Source: Shinisaurus crocodilurus
Taxonomy: Eukaryota; Chordata; Lepidosauria; Squamata; Shinisauridae
Assembly (NCBI GenBank): GCA_021292165.1
Contig: CM037876.1
Span: forward strand, 284,554,521-284,618,520
Direction: 5' to 3'
Length of the DNA stretch: 64,000 nt
Made by a program: the position numbers and the translations under genes. The notes below the pieces were generated by a model. It saw nothing but the letters and a program-made list of their open reading frames with translations. It made no database searches and was not told the origin of the DNA. Of this stretch, positions 1 through 12,413 are shown in pieces. The first letter of the stretch is position 1. The number at the start of each line of letters is the position of its first letter.

Positions 1-2610
1 ACTTCTTTCAAGTGGCATGAGATGGGCACCACCTGAACCAAAATGGAACCAGACTGCTGGCGCTAAACATAAAAAAGCTGGCAGAGCAACTTTTAAACTG
101 AACCCTGAGGGAAAGCTGACAGGATCTGGGATGCATCCAGTTTGGGCGGAATCATCCCTAGGGATGAAGTTGAAAATGAAAATGTTTCCGATTGTTCACA
201 TGCAGTAGGGGAGGAAATAGGCCATGAGCATATGGTGAAACATGATAGCCAAAGAGGCCAAAGCGCCATACCAGAAGATGCATATGCCAGAGACATTTGG
301 GGTGAGAACCATGAATAGGTGTTACTATCCAAATGAAGCCTCTGAGCCAAGATGGGAGAGTTGGAGTGCCTGGTTTTAAAGGAGAACCTAGATATAGTGG
401 GCATCACCAAAACCGGGTAGAATGGAGAGAATCAGAGGGATACTGTCATCTCTGGATAAAAACTCTATAGGAAGGACAGGGAAGGGCATACTGGAGGCAA
501 CACGCTCTGTACGTCAAAGAGGGCATAGTGTTGAGCAGACTAGAAAACTTAGAAGGGTCAGACTCTTCTGCAGAAGCACTGTGGGTGACAATATACCAGG
601 CTCCAAAACTAATTTAGTACTAGGAGCATGCTGTCGTCTCCCAGACCAGAATGCTCAAGTTGATCTTGAGATGGAAAACTGAATCAGGGAGGCCTTCAAA
701 AAAGGAAGCGTTGTAATAATGGGTGACTTCAATTACCCTCACAGTGACTGGATAAATGTATGTTCCAGTCACAACAAAGAGGTTAAATTTTTCGATGTCT
801 TGGATGACTGTGCCCTAGAACACTTGGTCATAGAACTGACCAAAGGGGAGGCTACCCTGGATTTAATTCTAAGTGGTGACACCCAGGAACTAGTGCGAGA
901 TGAAAATGTTATTGAACCAATTGGAAACAGTGACCACTGTGCTATAAGATATATATATATATATATATATATAGTAGAAAATTGACAAGGAAGTCCAACA
1001 CAGTCACATCTGACTTCAAAAGAGGAAACTTCTCGAAAATGAGAGACCTGGTAAAAAGGAAGTTGAAAGGGGGAGTGAAGAGTGTTAAATCCCTTCAAAA
1101 TGCTTGGAGGTTACTCAGAAGCACAATAATAGAAGCTCAGCTAGAATGTATACCACAGGTTAGGAAAGATAGCACCAAATTCAAGAGGGCACCAGCATGG
1201 TTAATGAGCAGTGCCAAGGAAGCTATTAGAGATAAGAAGGCTCCCTTCAGAAAATGGAAGTCTTGCCCAAATGAGGAAAACAAAAGGGAGCACAAGCTTG
1301 CACAAAGGAGATGAAGCAGACAATAAGAGATGCAAAAAAGCATTTTAAGGACCACATCACTAACAACATCAAGGGCAACAATAAAGAATTCTTTAAATAT
1401 ATCCAAAGCAGGAAACCAGCTAGGGAGGCAGTTGGACCTCTGGATGATAACAGAGTTAAAGGAGTACTAAAGGAGGATATGGAGACTGCAAAGAAGCAGA
1501 ATGAATTCTTTTCATCTGCCTTCACTGCAGAGATACAGGAGAGATACCTGTGCCTGAACTGATGTTTTCAGGAAGGAAGTCTGAGGCAAATAGTGGTGAC
1601 AAAATATTATTTTTCAACGTTATTGACAAATTGAAGGTTAATAAATCACCAGGCCCAGATGGGATCCATCCTAGAGTTCTTGAAAAAATCAAATATGAAA
1701 TTGCTGATCTTCTAACAAAAATATGTAACATGTCCCTAAGATCAGCCTCTGCACCACAGGACTGGAGAATGGCCAATGTAACACCAATTTTTAAAAAGAG
1801 TTCCACGGGGATCCAGGAAATTACAGGCCAGTTAGCTTAATGCCTATTCTGGGTAAATTGGTTGAAAGCATTATTAAAGGTAAAATAAGCAAGCATACAG
1901 AAGGACAAGCCCTGCTGAGGAAGAACATGGCTTCCGCAAAGGTTACATCCTGTCTCACTAACCTTTTAGAGTGTCAATTAACATGTGGACAGGAGTGATC
2001 CGGCAGACACTGTTTACTTGGACTTCCAAAAGGCTTTTAACAAAGTCCTTCATCAAAGACTTCTAAGCAAACTTAGCAGTCATGGATTAAGAGGAGAGGT
2101 CCTCCTATGGAGTCAGTAACTGGTTAAAGAACAGAAAGCAGAGAGTAGGAATAAATGGTAAATTCTCCCAATGGAGAATAAAATGGAGGGATGTAAACAG
2201 TGGGGTCCCACAGGGATCTGTATTGGGACCAATGTGTTTCAACTTATTCATAAATGGAATTAGGAGTGAGCAGTTAAGTGGCCAAGTTTGCCGACGATAC
2301 CAAATTATTTAGGGTGGTTAAAACAAAAAGGGATTGCGAGGAGCTCCAAAAAGATATTTCCAAATTGGGCATTAAAATGGCAGAGGATATCAAAGGCTAC
2401 TAGTCCTGATGGCTATATGGTTCCTCCGGTATCAGAGGCAGTATGCCTATGTACACCAGTTGCTGGGGAACTTGGGCAGGAAAGAGCTATTGCACTCATG
2501 TCCCGCTTGTGGGTTTCCTGTGGACAGCTGGTTGGCCACTGTGTGAACAGAATGCTGGACTAGATGGACCCCCGATCTGATCCAGCATGGGTCTTCTTAT
2601 GTTCTTCTTA
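1..2610 (+). mobile_element. Degenerate CR1-superfamily LINE with endonuclease and RT remnants
   Basis: In broken plus-strand frames one reads an endonuclease domain (VIMGDFNYPHSDW, later NSDHCAI) and then reverse-transcriptase blocks (NKSPGPDGIHPRVL, DWRMANVTPIFKK, and a decayed KAF/VPQGSVLGP region near 2030-2240). The order is that of a CR1/L2-type ORF2. The 3' end (about 2400-2610) carries the common squamate tail ending in TCTTCTTATGTTCTT. Several stops and frameshifts show it is dead. The 5' end lies at or beyond the window edge. The exact clade within CR1/L2/Rex is uncertain. Confidence 0.85.
949..973. repeat. (AT)n microsatellite
   Basis: Uninterrupted AT dinucleotides splitting the LINE endonuclease remnant directly after the SDHCAI motif. 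Confidence 0.95.
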
Positions 2611-2984
2611 TCAGGCACTCTGCCACCAAGCAGAGGGGTGCACATAGGAATACCACAGCTACAACTCAACTTTACCACTCACCTTCATCAAAATATAGCT
2701 TTCTTTAATTATGCAGGTGTGTGATTAAAAACATCCATGACATCCCCTTGTTAATGCATCCCTCTGCATGGTTGGCGGCACCATACAGAGAAAAGCAAAC
2801 CCAAAGACACAGGCATAAAAGTCACTCAGTATCAATCCATGCAGAATTACATTTCAAATATATGAATAAAAAAGCATTTATTGAATGAGCAGAGATCGCA
2901 ATAGACCTAGCTTCTCCCACACAAATCAGCCCTCCAATGGAGATTCTCATTAGAGGCCCTTCAATGCATGCCCATTTTGGAGGT

Positions 2985-3350
2985 TAGACAGAGAGACAAC
3001 CTTTTCTGTGGCAGTGCCCAAATTATGGAATTCCCTCCCTGGTCATGGTCACCTGGCACTTTTTCTTTGCTACCATGCAAAGCCCACAGTTTCCCCATGC
3101 CTTTTATTGCTTTCAGTGTTAGTGAGACCCCATTTAATGGCCTTGTTTGCTGCTTTTATCTAGGCAGGATTTACTTGCTAGCCCCACTGTTTTATCTGCT
3201 TTTACTATACTGTTTGTATGGTTGTTGTATTTTTACTGTATTATTGTATATAGTATTTACTATACTGTTTGTATGGTTGTTGTATTTTTAATGTTTTATC
3301 TATAAGCTGTCTTGAGGCCATCTGGCAAAAGGCAGATACAAATACTATGA
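2985..3350 (+). mobile_element. L2-like LINE 3' end fragment
   Basis: Reads a decayed C-terminus (LWNSLPGHGHLALF) followed by a T-rich 3'UTR ending AAGCTGTCTTGAGGCCATCTG. This matches the layout of other L2-like 3' ends in the window. Confidence 0.65.
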
Positions 3351-4383
3351 ATAAGAATAGCAACAATCACAACTTCAGTTGTTTGAACAAGTGCTAACAG
3401 ATGCTGTGACAACTGAGAAAATAATGGATTTCAAAACTTGCATTGGAGAATTTCAGAGTTTTAAAAAACAGGTGAAGGTATAGAAAATTCCCATGAAGCC
3501 CATTTTACAGCTTGGGAAAATGAAAACAAAGAAAGTAAAGTTCAGGAGTTCCATCTACTTCGAGAACCCCAATTCTGTGTTATAGTTTAACGATTACACA
3601 AGCAATAAGCTGCTAAGGAATGCCAGCTTTCATTAAAGCTTCAACACGTTCACTACCACGTTCTTGGTACATTTTTGGTGAAAGATTGTTTTTGCCATGT
3701 GAACTCTAAGGATGTTTTCCTGTGTATTATGCAAGCCACACAGTCATAACCTTGAGACAGTGATAAAGAGTCACAGCACTCTGAACAGAAAGTGCTGAAC
3801 AGCACATGATGTTGGATCATTTTCAACTGGAGTGCCTAAAGAAATTAGCCATCAATATGAGCTATTCAGTTCCAGCAAATAATGGGATATCCTATTCTGG
3901 CAAGTAGCATAAAGGACCTGGGCTTTGTTAAAATAAAGCATACAGAGGTCAAATAACAGATTGTTTAATCTTCAGTAAATGTCTCCACAAATAGTGAATT
4001 ATGCAAAGCTATAAATTAATGTTTTATTAAAGTGTCAGTGTTGCTTGCAGGTAGCAGTGATTTCTAGAGAAAATTAAACTAAAACACAGATATCACATTT
4101 AAATCAAAATAGTCAATGTAATGTCCATGCCCCAATCCAGCAGGCCCATTGCTATGCTCAGAGCTCCTCATCCATGTTTCTCTTCTGCCACCAATCAGCA
4201 CTGATTAGCTATTTGGTGGGGGCGGAGTCTGTCAGTTGTTGCACTTGATTCTGAGAGACAAGTTATTTTGGAGTCAAGCTAGATACTATACCAAGCACAC
4301 GGCTGCCCCCAAAATGACAGCTGCATGTGTAGTTTTCCCCCTTCCACTCCATAGTATCTATAGGAACATGACTAGATTTCATA

Positions 4384-4491
4384 GATTTCATAGATCATAG
4401 AGTTGGAAGGAGCCTACAAGGCTATCGAGTCCAACCCCCTGCTCAATGCAGGAAACTAGAGGAGGGTGGGGTCTCCCATCCAAGTAATAAA
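4384..4491 (-). mobile_element. 5S-CR1 SINE, 5'-truncated
   Basis: Minus-strand copy of the composite SINE. It keeps the 5S box C end (TTATTACTTGGATGGGAGACC region, 4491-4471) joined to the CR1-type tail with TTGGACTCGATAGCCTTGTA and terminal ATCTATGAAAT-type repeats. The front of the 5S part is missing. Confidence 0.8.
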
Positions 4492-4789
4492 CTACATCCT
4501 GACATCATGATGTTCTGCATTTCCCTGCCCCTGATCCACAGTACATCACTATTCAGGTATCAGGCAGAGAGAGAAACTTGAAATGTTGTGAAATCAAGAC
4601 ACAGGAGATGTTAAAGAAGGAAAGGATTAGTGATTGCCAATTTCAGTAGCAGTTCTATGTTTACTGTGCTGTCTAGTTTGGCACAAACCTCAGGCTCATG
4701 CACTCCTCACTTTTGTCCAGCGTGCCTGTGAGAAGGAGATTGGAAGCTTTTGCTTTTGTTTTTACGTTACCTCAGTTTGTTGTTACATC

Positions 4790-4985
4790 CAGATACTACA
4801 ACTGTGGTTAATCTTAACTATGGTTTGTCTTAAACAAGCCATCTTCAAATCATGGGGTAAGAAGCTGATTTCTGTCCAACAAACCACATTTAAAATTAAC
4901 CACAATTTAGGGTTTGGAACCAATGCTCAACAGTGGTTAATCAAAAATGGAAGTGAAAGCATCCAAGTTTCACAAGGGTGCCATC
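4790..4985. repeat. Palindromic repeat fragment (AACCAYRGTTWA motifs)
   Basis: Repeated inverted motifs such as TGTGGTTAATC, AACTATGGTTTG and AACCACATTT suggest a decayed foldback element. Similar sequence occurs at 20090-20250, 52680-52870 and inside 61269-61720. Confidence 0.4.
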
Positions 4986-5390
4986 CAAATACCTCACAGC
5001 AGGTCACGTAACAAGCACCAACCTCTACAAGAGAGCTACCAGGTCGGATCTGCTTCTTTGGTTTGTGCAACAAAGGAACTCAGCTTGCTAATATTTCCAG
5101 CTACAGTCACTTAACATCACACAGCCTTTGCCTTTGCCTCTGCTTCACCCTGCCCAATTTTCAGCTTCACTCTGCAGAGCCTGCCACCCCACGTAAGTTA
5201 TGTGGCTACTCAGGGCCAAACTACATATTACACACAGCTGTGGGTACCTTTCTCCTGACCTTTTGTGTTTAAACAAGCAAAAAGCAGTTAGAGGAGGCTG
5301 TTAATCTGATTTGCAGAGAAGTGGAGGAGGTGGGGGTACTTAGGTATTTCCCCTCTGGCCAGTTTTCTAGACAAAGATCTACTCAGCTGC

Positions 5391-5640
5391 TTTTATTTAT
5401 TTATTTATTTATTTTTGAATCGCCCATCTGGCCAGTCATCCGGCCACTCTGAGCAATGTACAGTCCAATAAAATACAAGAACAAAACAGAGTGTAAAACA
5501 CAATTAAAAACAGTACAAAACTTAAAAATCCTAATCCACCCCATATTCTCGCCTGAAAAGCCATTTTTAATGCATGGCGGAAGCTAATCAAGGAATTGCG
5601 GGGGGAGGTAAGAGAAGGGTTAAGAACTCCCTCCCCAACC
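5391..5640 (-). mobile_element. L2-like LINE 3' end (family X)
   Basis: Minus strand reads SLISFRHALKMAFQARIWGG and a 3'UTR ending in GGCGATTC and (TAAA)n. The same C-terminus and tail occur on the plus strand at 56795-57262, so they are copies of one family. A (TTTA)n tract at 5391-5416 is the 3' tail. Confidence 0.8.
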
Positions 5641-6235
5641 ATCAACCCTCCATCTCCCATTGCAGCCTCCTGCAGCTGCATTTTGTTGCTTAAAAAAAAA
5701 AACACTGCAGGGAAATATATACACAACAATATGTACTGTGTGGTTTGGCTCAAAGTGAATGTGTTTTGATTGATGCTCTGGCTCTAATTATTCACATTTT
5801 GGATTGAGAAGTAATTCTCTAACAGATTAAAATAGCTAGTGATCCTTGGGGATGTGTTACAATCTGATGGCTCCTTTCCTCTTTGGACTGCTTGCTTTGT
5901 CGGTTATTCTGTGTATCTGCAAGTGTGTGGTGGATCATCTCAGTAGAAAAAGGTTTGGCCTGATGCATCACCCAGTATCTTTGGGGTCTATAAGTCTACT
6001 TCACAAAATACAGTATGTACATGAATTTATACATTTAAAGGAAGTCTATTTAAATAAACAGAAATTAAGTTTCTTAATCTTCACAAAGTTTCCTGAAGAA
6101 ACATGATGGGTAATGCTGCCCTAAATGGTATAACAATGGTATTAATAATTCGTATTTTTATACCACTAACTGTGTTGAAAGTGCTTCATATACATCTTCT
6201 TCATAATCCTTACAAGAGACAGACCGTGATTTTCC

Positions 6236-6337
6236 TACTGCTGCAATCCTAGGCACCCATAGCTGAGAGTTAAATCCCATTAAACTCAATGGGACTAACT
6301 TCTGAGTAGACATGCGTAGGGATGCACTGTGAAGCCA
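6236..6337. repeat. Short palindromic repeat (CCCATTGAACTCAATGGG core)
   Basis: About 100 bp imperfect palindrome: GCAATCCTAGGCACCC at one end, TAAACTCAATGGGACT in the middle, ACATGCGTAGGGATGCAC at the other. Further copies lie at 22480-22705, 37233-37320, 46909-46998, 47340-47430, 61755-61935 and 63745-63838. Confidence 0.7.
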
Positions 6338-6408
6338 TCATGTGATTACATGCTATGATGGAATAAATAAGATCAGTTGTTTCACCTGGACTTCATATCC
6401 CAGCTTAC

Positions 6409-6539
6409 CCTTTCTATCTCCTGGAGGTACAGAAGGGCTATATCCCCAGCCTTCTCATAGCACATAATGATTTCTTGTTCACGATCTGCATGGAGGTTAC
6501 TTGTTGAAGAAGAAATTGGCAATTTTTCTAGACAAAGAG
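6409..6539 (-). CDS. TTC7B: TTC7B coding exon 4
   Basis: A short exon of 131 bp read by hand. After completing codon 149 (GCT, Ala) it encodes LCLEKLPISSSTSNLHADRE and ends AGDIALLYLQEIER. The acceptor is ggtttcag|CTC and the donor is AAAGG|gtaagc. The protein agrees with the segment of vertebrate TTC7B that follows exon 3. The next exon, expected to encode the FFLETGLQRAHVLYF region, was not found in 1-6408 and should lie beyond the left edge. Confidence 0.94.
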
Positions 6540-6568
6540 CTGAAACCAAAGACATTTTAATTTAAGAA

Positions 6569-6935
6569 AATACTATTTATTTATTTATTTATTCATTCAT
6601 TCATTCATTCTCTATACCGCCCAATAGCTGAAGCTCTCTGGGCAACAATCAGTTAAACAATCTGTACAACAATCAGTTAAAGACAAACAAACAATAAAAT
6701 GCAGTTAAAATATAAACAATAAAACATGAAATATTTAAAACCAATTTTAAAAATACCCCTGAGTTAAAACATGACCGCTAAAAACAATTTGCCACCCCAC
6801 CATATACCATTTAATTATTAAAAGCCTCAACATAGAGGGCAGTATTAACCTGGCGCCGAAAAGATAATAGAGATAGCACTAGGCGGGCCTCAGCGGCGGG
6901 GAGCTTGTTCCACAGTTGGGGGGCTACCACTTTTG
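6569..6935 (-). mobile_element. L2-like LINE 3' end (family Y)
   Basis: On the minus strand: a remnant around GGAACAAGCTCCCCGCC, GGCGCCAGGTTAATACTGCC, then a T-rich 3'UTR ending in CTATTGGGCGGTATAGAG and (GAAT/TAAA)n. The same organisation is seen at 12873-13640 and 34207-34970. Confidence 0.8.
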
Positions 6936-7841
6936 TTGCTAACCCAGTCTCTTTTCATTGACCAAGCGTAGAAAACAATAACACAACTAACTTCGCTTGA
7001 AGAGTACACTGTTGTATCTAACAGAGAAGGCACATGTGTAACGGAGTTGAGAAAACACGAAGGGAGATTCATGAGGCAGACTCTTAATTTCTTATTTGTA
7101 ATGTTCTTTTGGGGGATAAACACCCCACTAGACTATTGGGGTATATTGGACGCCTTCCATTATTTACTGTGAGCCCTAGGCATGTTACTATGAGCCCTAG
7201 ACATTCTGCTTTGCTTTCTCTTCTGTTAACATTGTGGGGTCTAATGTACCCCAACAGCCAATTGCGATACCAATAAAATCTTGAACCGGAGTCATTTTGA
7301 AATCAAATCATATCTTTATTTCCAGGAAAGACTTTAAAAAGTCCACTGGACTCCAATAGCAGATTGATACTGTCAAAAAAAAAATGGGGTTGGAGGGTTA
7401 AAAAAAAGAAGACTTCAGCACTTAATATGCTAAATTTATTTCTGGTAAGAAAATAAGCATCTTTAATCTCTAATAGCACTAAAACATGAGAGAGAACAAA
7501 CCTGAAACGACACAAACTAGGTAAAATTATCCTCACTGTATTCAAATGAGAAAGCAAAGCGTAGTAAAAAGCTACAGGCCTTTTAAGCTGGAAGGAAGAT
7601 GGGAAAAGTCAGTCCCATGTGCAATCACCATGGTATTATTCCAGCTGCTAGGTACAGCACCACAGCACTGCACCTTTTCAGGGAATGGGCTCTGTTGATG
7701 CTCTGCTCTGTAGTCTGGGTTGCAGGTTTCTGCTATGAGTCAGATCTTTAGCAAGGGTCAGGGTTCTCAGGGAAGCAAGCCGGGAAGGGATCAGCACCAC
7801 AGAGTAGTGCTGGGGCTGGAGACCAGACAGGGTTGTCTGTA

Positions 7842-7930
7842 CAGTAATACCTTGGATTGCAAGTAACTTGGTTTGAGAGCATTTTGCAAGACAAGCAATT
7901 TTTAAAATATTTATTTAATTTTTTTACTTG

Positions 7931-7969
<39 letters not shown>

Positions 7970-8173
7970 TACATTTATTAATCGCCCATCTGGCCGGCAA
8001 CCAGCCACCCTGGGCGATATACAAGCGACGTCTTGCAATACAAGTACTGTAGTACGGCTTAAATTAAAAATCTCTGTACAAATTTTTTGGGGGGGATTTC
8101 GTTTTGATATAAGAGTTTTGGATTACAAGCAGGTTTCCGGAACAAATTATGCTCTCAATCCAAGGCATGACTG
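7842..8173 (+). mobile_element. Tc1/mariner-like MITE with nested LINE tail
   Basis: Terminal inverted repeats CAGTAATACCTTGGATTG at the left and CAATCCAAGGCATGACTG at the right, flanked on both sides by TA (7840-7841 and 8174-8175), the Tc1/mariner target duplication. A second copy without the insert lies inverted at 23502-23754. The insert (about 7932-8016) is an (ATT)n plus family-X LINE tail. No transposase is encoded. Confidence 0.88.
7932..8016 (-). mobile_element. LINE 3' tail inserted in the MITE
   Basis: About 85 bp absent from the sister MITE copy: an ATT repeat followed by AATCGCCCATCTGGCC, the minus-strand form of the family-X LINE tail. The junctions share GAT, which may be a short target duplication. 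Confidence 0.75.
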
Positions 8174-9605
8174 TATCTTGCTCCAACAAGGAGTAGATCA
8201 AGACTGAGCCTTAAATAAGAAGCTGGTTGGCTCCACCTCTAAATTACTGAAGCTTTGTCTCTTAAAGGGGCCTGGTCTATTTTAGCAGCTTCAAGCTGTG
8301 ACTGCCCTCATGGCTGGAGTCCTGAGTGTGAAGCTGACAAGGCTTCTATCTCGGGATGCAGGGGTGCCAACACCCAGAATCTTTCTGGGGAACTGGATCC
8401 TAGGGAGGTAGAAGCCTTGTGATGGCTTTCCAGGACCAAATCCTCTTTCTGAAATGTAAACTCTACAGCCTCCTCTGAGGACAATGGGTTGTGATCCTCT
8501 GAGGACAAGGGTTTGGAGCCCTGGCCCATGACAAGTGCTGGGGTTGGGTAGCAGGCAGTGGTGGAAGGGCCAGGAAGGAGCACCAGACCAGGGTATGAGA
8601 GTCTGGTCCTAACTAACATTTGCAAGGCTGCAACAGATGCTCACTTCTTGATATGTGAAGTAGGTCTCTAGAGAGGGCATGGGCAGATCCTAGGAACAAC
8701 ACAAGCTCAACCACAATTTTAAAAAACCTCCAAATGAACCAAAACGTGGAGAGGAACTGCCCTCATCACATCCAAACAGTCCCAAGCAGTCAGTTGTCAC
8801 TGTGCATCCACTTCCACTCCCAGCAATCCACACCTGTGTAAACTTCCATTTGGCCAACATGCAAAAAAACACTCATGACTTACAAGAACCAAGGAAAAGT
8901 AGGTTTCCAACCCTACCCACACTACTCTGCAACATCAACTTGGCTGGGAAAGTAATAAACCTACTCCTTTGAACACTCCTTTTGAGGGCTGCTGTTTCCT
9001 TTAATCTGTTTAGATATCAGGGACATTAAAATACATTTAAAATAATTTTATTCTACACCTGTCCACTCACATTCATATTTCTATGATATAGGAAGTGTTC
9101 TCAAGAATCCTACTACTCCTATCATACTAGACAGCAAAATCCCTTCACTGCAACACGACCAGGCACTTGAATTACGTTCTGCAGGACACACAACTGCTGG
9201 AAGGTTATTCATTTCTCCCTCAGATTAATTTTAGAAATTATTCAGAATCTGTTGTCAGTGCAGCCACTGAGTTTGCTCTTTCTGAAGAAAAACAAGCCGC
9301 ATAGATGGCATATGTTTACTCTTCCAGACAAAAGAAGCAATTCCAAATGCTAGCAAAAGCATCCAAGCATATAAAATTCTATACCCCAATGAACATAAAC
9401 TGCTGTGCTCTCAAAACACTGACCCAGCTTCGTGTTATGCACGCACAGCGAAGAACACATCTTGACACTGAGTCAACACTGCCACCTATAGAAACTACAC
9501 CAGCATTGCACAGTATATCACAGATGAATATGGAAAAGACTGAAATCTATCTTTGCCTTTGTTTACCTTCCAGATGCTGTTCATAGTAATAATATACACG
9601 ACTAG

Positions 9606-9843
9606 GAATACGGAAGGAAACATTTTGGAAAGGGGAACATCAAGACATATTCCAAAAATGGGTTATTTGAGGTTGTCAACATCCCTTATAAAATAACCAC
9701 AGGAAATATTGAAAATCTATTCAAAATATTGAATACGGAAGGAAACATTTTGGAAAGGGGAACAGCAAGACATATTCAAAAAATGGGTTATTTGAGGTTG
9801 TCAACATCCCTTATAAAATAACCACAGGAAATATTGAAAATCT
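9606..9843. repeat. Direct tandem duplication, 125-bp period
   Basis: The block starting GAATACGGAAGGAAACATTT at 9606 recurs at 9731. The two copies differ at only two positions that I can see over about 113 bp (CATCAAG/CAGCAAG and ATTCCAAA/ATTCAAAA). The unit resembles no repeat I know. Confidence 0.93.
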
Positions 9844-10738
9844 ACAAGTGTCACCTTTGCTTCAATGCTTTTGCTAGGCATCTGGGGTATATTCCAAAAT
9901 CACAAGATGAAGATTTGATTAAACAATCTACTTTTGCAAGCAATCTACCTGTGCATATTTCTGGAACTAACTAAAATATAAATCAAGGCCCCAGACCCAC
10001 AATCGAAAGCTGTCCTTACCATACAAACTAGTACTTTACCAAGATGTAATTGTGATGTTTGTTCTTATTTCCATCGTGTGGAAATACATATTAATCAATG
10101 TCTTAAAAAAACAGAATCAGAGAGTTCCAGAGCTTTGCTGAAATATTTTTAAAGGAAAACCTTAACCTAATTCAATTAGTTTTCAGGTTGCAGTTCAAGT
10201 TAAACCACTTTAAATATGTTTGCCAAAATTATTTCTGGGTCCAAGCCATCACTAAACTGACAGCAGGACAAATGCTCATATGAACAGTCTACTCACATGA
10301 ACAGTGTAACATCAGAGCCACAAATTTACACAAGATTGAACCTCCTCTTTGGTAAGTCAGAAAAATCACAAAGTACAACGTACCAGTTCACTGAAGAGAA
10401 AGGATAATCTTGTGTGAATCTGTAGCTCTTACATTACACTACTCACACAAGACCACCTTGGTGAGCAGTTTTTGCACAGATCGCAGCTTCCTTGATAGTT
10501 GGAACCAACTGCAGTGTATTTTGAGTGAATGGGGAGGATGAGGTACAAACTTTGACCTAGGCAGCTGTGCGTATATCAATCTAGTTTGCTAGCCTTCTAT
10601 CTCTACTTCCTGCAAAGCATCATGCTCCTTGCTATGCTGCCACAATATACTGAAATCAAGTTTCAATTTGGTCAGAAGCGCAATATATTTTATCTGAAAG
10701 CAGGGCACAAATAACAAATACACTGAAAACCATCTTAC

Positions 10739-10907
10739 CTTTGGTAGAATATGCTTCGGCGATCATCCTCAGCCGATAAGGAGGTACAGCTACAAGCTGC
10801 AAGTCATCAATGCCCACTCTAGCATAAGTGTTAAGAGCTTCTTTGTAATCACCTTCCACATAGTTTAATTTGGCCATAACTAAGTTGGCTTCTTGTAAAA
10901 ACTCTGG
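10739..10907 (-). CDS. TTC7B: TTC7B coding exon 3
   Basis: Encodes residues 93-148 plus one base. It begins PEFLQEANLVMAKLNYVEGD and ends RLRMIAEAYSTK. The acceptor is tttctag|CCAGAG and the donor AAAG|gtaaga. It carries a TPR-like helical pair (MAKLNYVEGDYKEALNTYAR). The true exon begins 10 codons before the internal Met at 10877 because the acceptor and frame continue upstream in register with exon 2. Confidence 0.96.
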
Positions 10908-11901
10908 CTAGAAAAAAGAAGGGAAATTGCCGATATTTAATATAAAACAGAGTATCGCAAGCATTCTTACATAGGGTTAAGTGTTTAGATATATTTTTTT
11001 AAATCTTTATGTTAGAGTAGAATTGGCATATAGTTTTATAGTCTAAAAAGGAAGAATTGTTGCAATTGGAAACGGCTACGCTGATAAAATTTACTTTTAT
11101 ATTTTTAATCCCAGTCACAGAAACACTATGGAGAATTAACCTTGCAGCAAAGATACAACTATAAAAAGAGGTTATAATGAATATAAGAATATCAAACTAG
11201 GGGAAAGAGCCTTAAATAATACCAAAAAAATCCCCAAAAGAATAACTGTTACCATTAATGTTTTCTAGTAATCACCTAAGTAGCACTTTTATGCCCCATT
11301 CCAACAAGTGCAATCTGTGGGTGGAGATGAGTTTCCACATGCAAACTGCCTTTTGAAGTCCCGCACATATGAAGGGATAAAAAATGCACAACCCTCCCCC
11401 CCAATACACACAGCCAGCATCCAAGTTGTAGGTGTGGCAACCTGTGCTGTACACACATTAGATGGTCAAGACAGTCAGCTGGACAACACCAAAATTGCTT
11501 TGGAAGGGTGGGGAAATGAATACAGCTGCTGAGCTGACCATCTGCACCAGCCATCTTTTGGCAGGTTCACAGGAAGAGCTTTCTGCTACATCCAGTAACT
11601 TGCTATTAATGTACAAAGTATTTTTAAAAATTGTTAGCCCTTTTAGGCTGTAAATAAAATAAATCAACATTTTCGATAAGTGAAACTAAGGTCCACTAAG
11701 AAACTAAGGAAGAAGGCTTACCAAAATCCACGAAATGAGTTCATGGGATTTGAATCTAGAGCCCAGTTCTTAGCCAAGTGGTCCCTCCACAAGTGAGATG
11801 GAGAAACCTGAAGGCCAAATTAAGACCTAGGAGTCTACATTTCGTCTAGGTATTGGCATCCACAATACTACTGCTGCCTAAGGAGGCCATCGTAAGGTAA
11901 T

Positions 11902-11915
11902 GGGGGGGGGGGGGG
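11902..11915 (+). repeat. Poly(G) tract, 14 nt
   Basis: Fourteen consecutive G on the plus strand. Comparable G runs lie at 14738-14750, 15016-15026, 17476-17486, 18068-18080, 45491-45503 and 60141-60151. Confidence 0.95.
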
Positions 11916-12038
11916 AGAGCATAAGCCCCATTGTATTTCTGCTGTTATCAGAAAGGTGATGAGACCTGGAGCTCTGAATGAGCCCAAGCTTAAAAAGGAG
12001 CTAATTTGGGCCCAATTCAAACATCCTGGGTTCTAGAG

Positions 12039-12162
12039 CAGCATTCCCCAACGTGGGTCTCTCCAGATGTTTTGGCCATTAATCTCTGACCACTGGCCAT
12101 GTTAGTCAGGGCTAGTGAGTTGTGGCCAAATCATCTGGCGGGCACAAGGTTGGGGAAGGCTG
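12039..12162 (+). mobile_element. hAT-type MITE
   Basis: Ends CAGCATTCCCCAAC and GTTGGGGAAGGCTG are imperfect inverted repeats, with CTCCAGATGTTTTGGCC internally. Flanks TTCTAGAG and CACTAGAG agree at 6 of 8 positions, compatible with an aged 8-bp hAT target duplication. Confidence 0.75.
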
Positions 12163-12413
12163 CACTAGAGCGGGCTGTAATACTGGGACAGTGGGATGGC
12201 ATACTGGGAACTGCTGGTTTGATAGAGGGATAATGTATAAGAGTTAGAGTAGTAAAATACAATTACTGAACAGCAAATAGCTATTTTAAATATTTTTAAA
12301 GCAATATGAAATCTAAAATAATTGAAAATATATCTAATTTCACATAGCACAAACACAGGGATGGAAAAATATTTCAAACTCCTAAATGCCACATTATTAG
12401 AAGTGGCAAGTAC

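Larger units (their letters stand above)
6540..10738 (-). other. TTC7B: TTC7B intron 3
   Basis: Contains an L2-like LINE 3' end (6569-6935), a mariner-like MITE with nested LINE tail (7842-8173) and a 125-bp tandem duplication (9606-9843). From 8174 to 9605 and from 9844 to 10738 I see nothing recognisable. Confidence 0.8.
10908..12413 (-). other. TTC7B: TTC7B intron 2
   Basis: Holds a hAT-type MITE (12039-12162) and a run of 14 G (11902-11915). Short open frames on both strands around 11272-11670 overlap each other, show no family similarity and look like chance. Confidence 0.8.

Noticed and set aside
4634..5011. 125-codon plus-strand frame
   Set aside because: It overlaps a palindromic repeat, contains no recognisable domain and has no splice or promoter context.
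1..6408. A fifth TTC7B exon
   Set aside because: I looked for the expected FFLETGLQRAHVLYF segment on the minus strand and saw nothing like it with splice sites.
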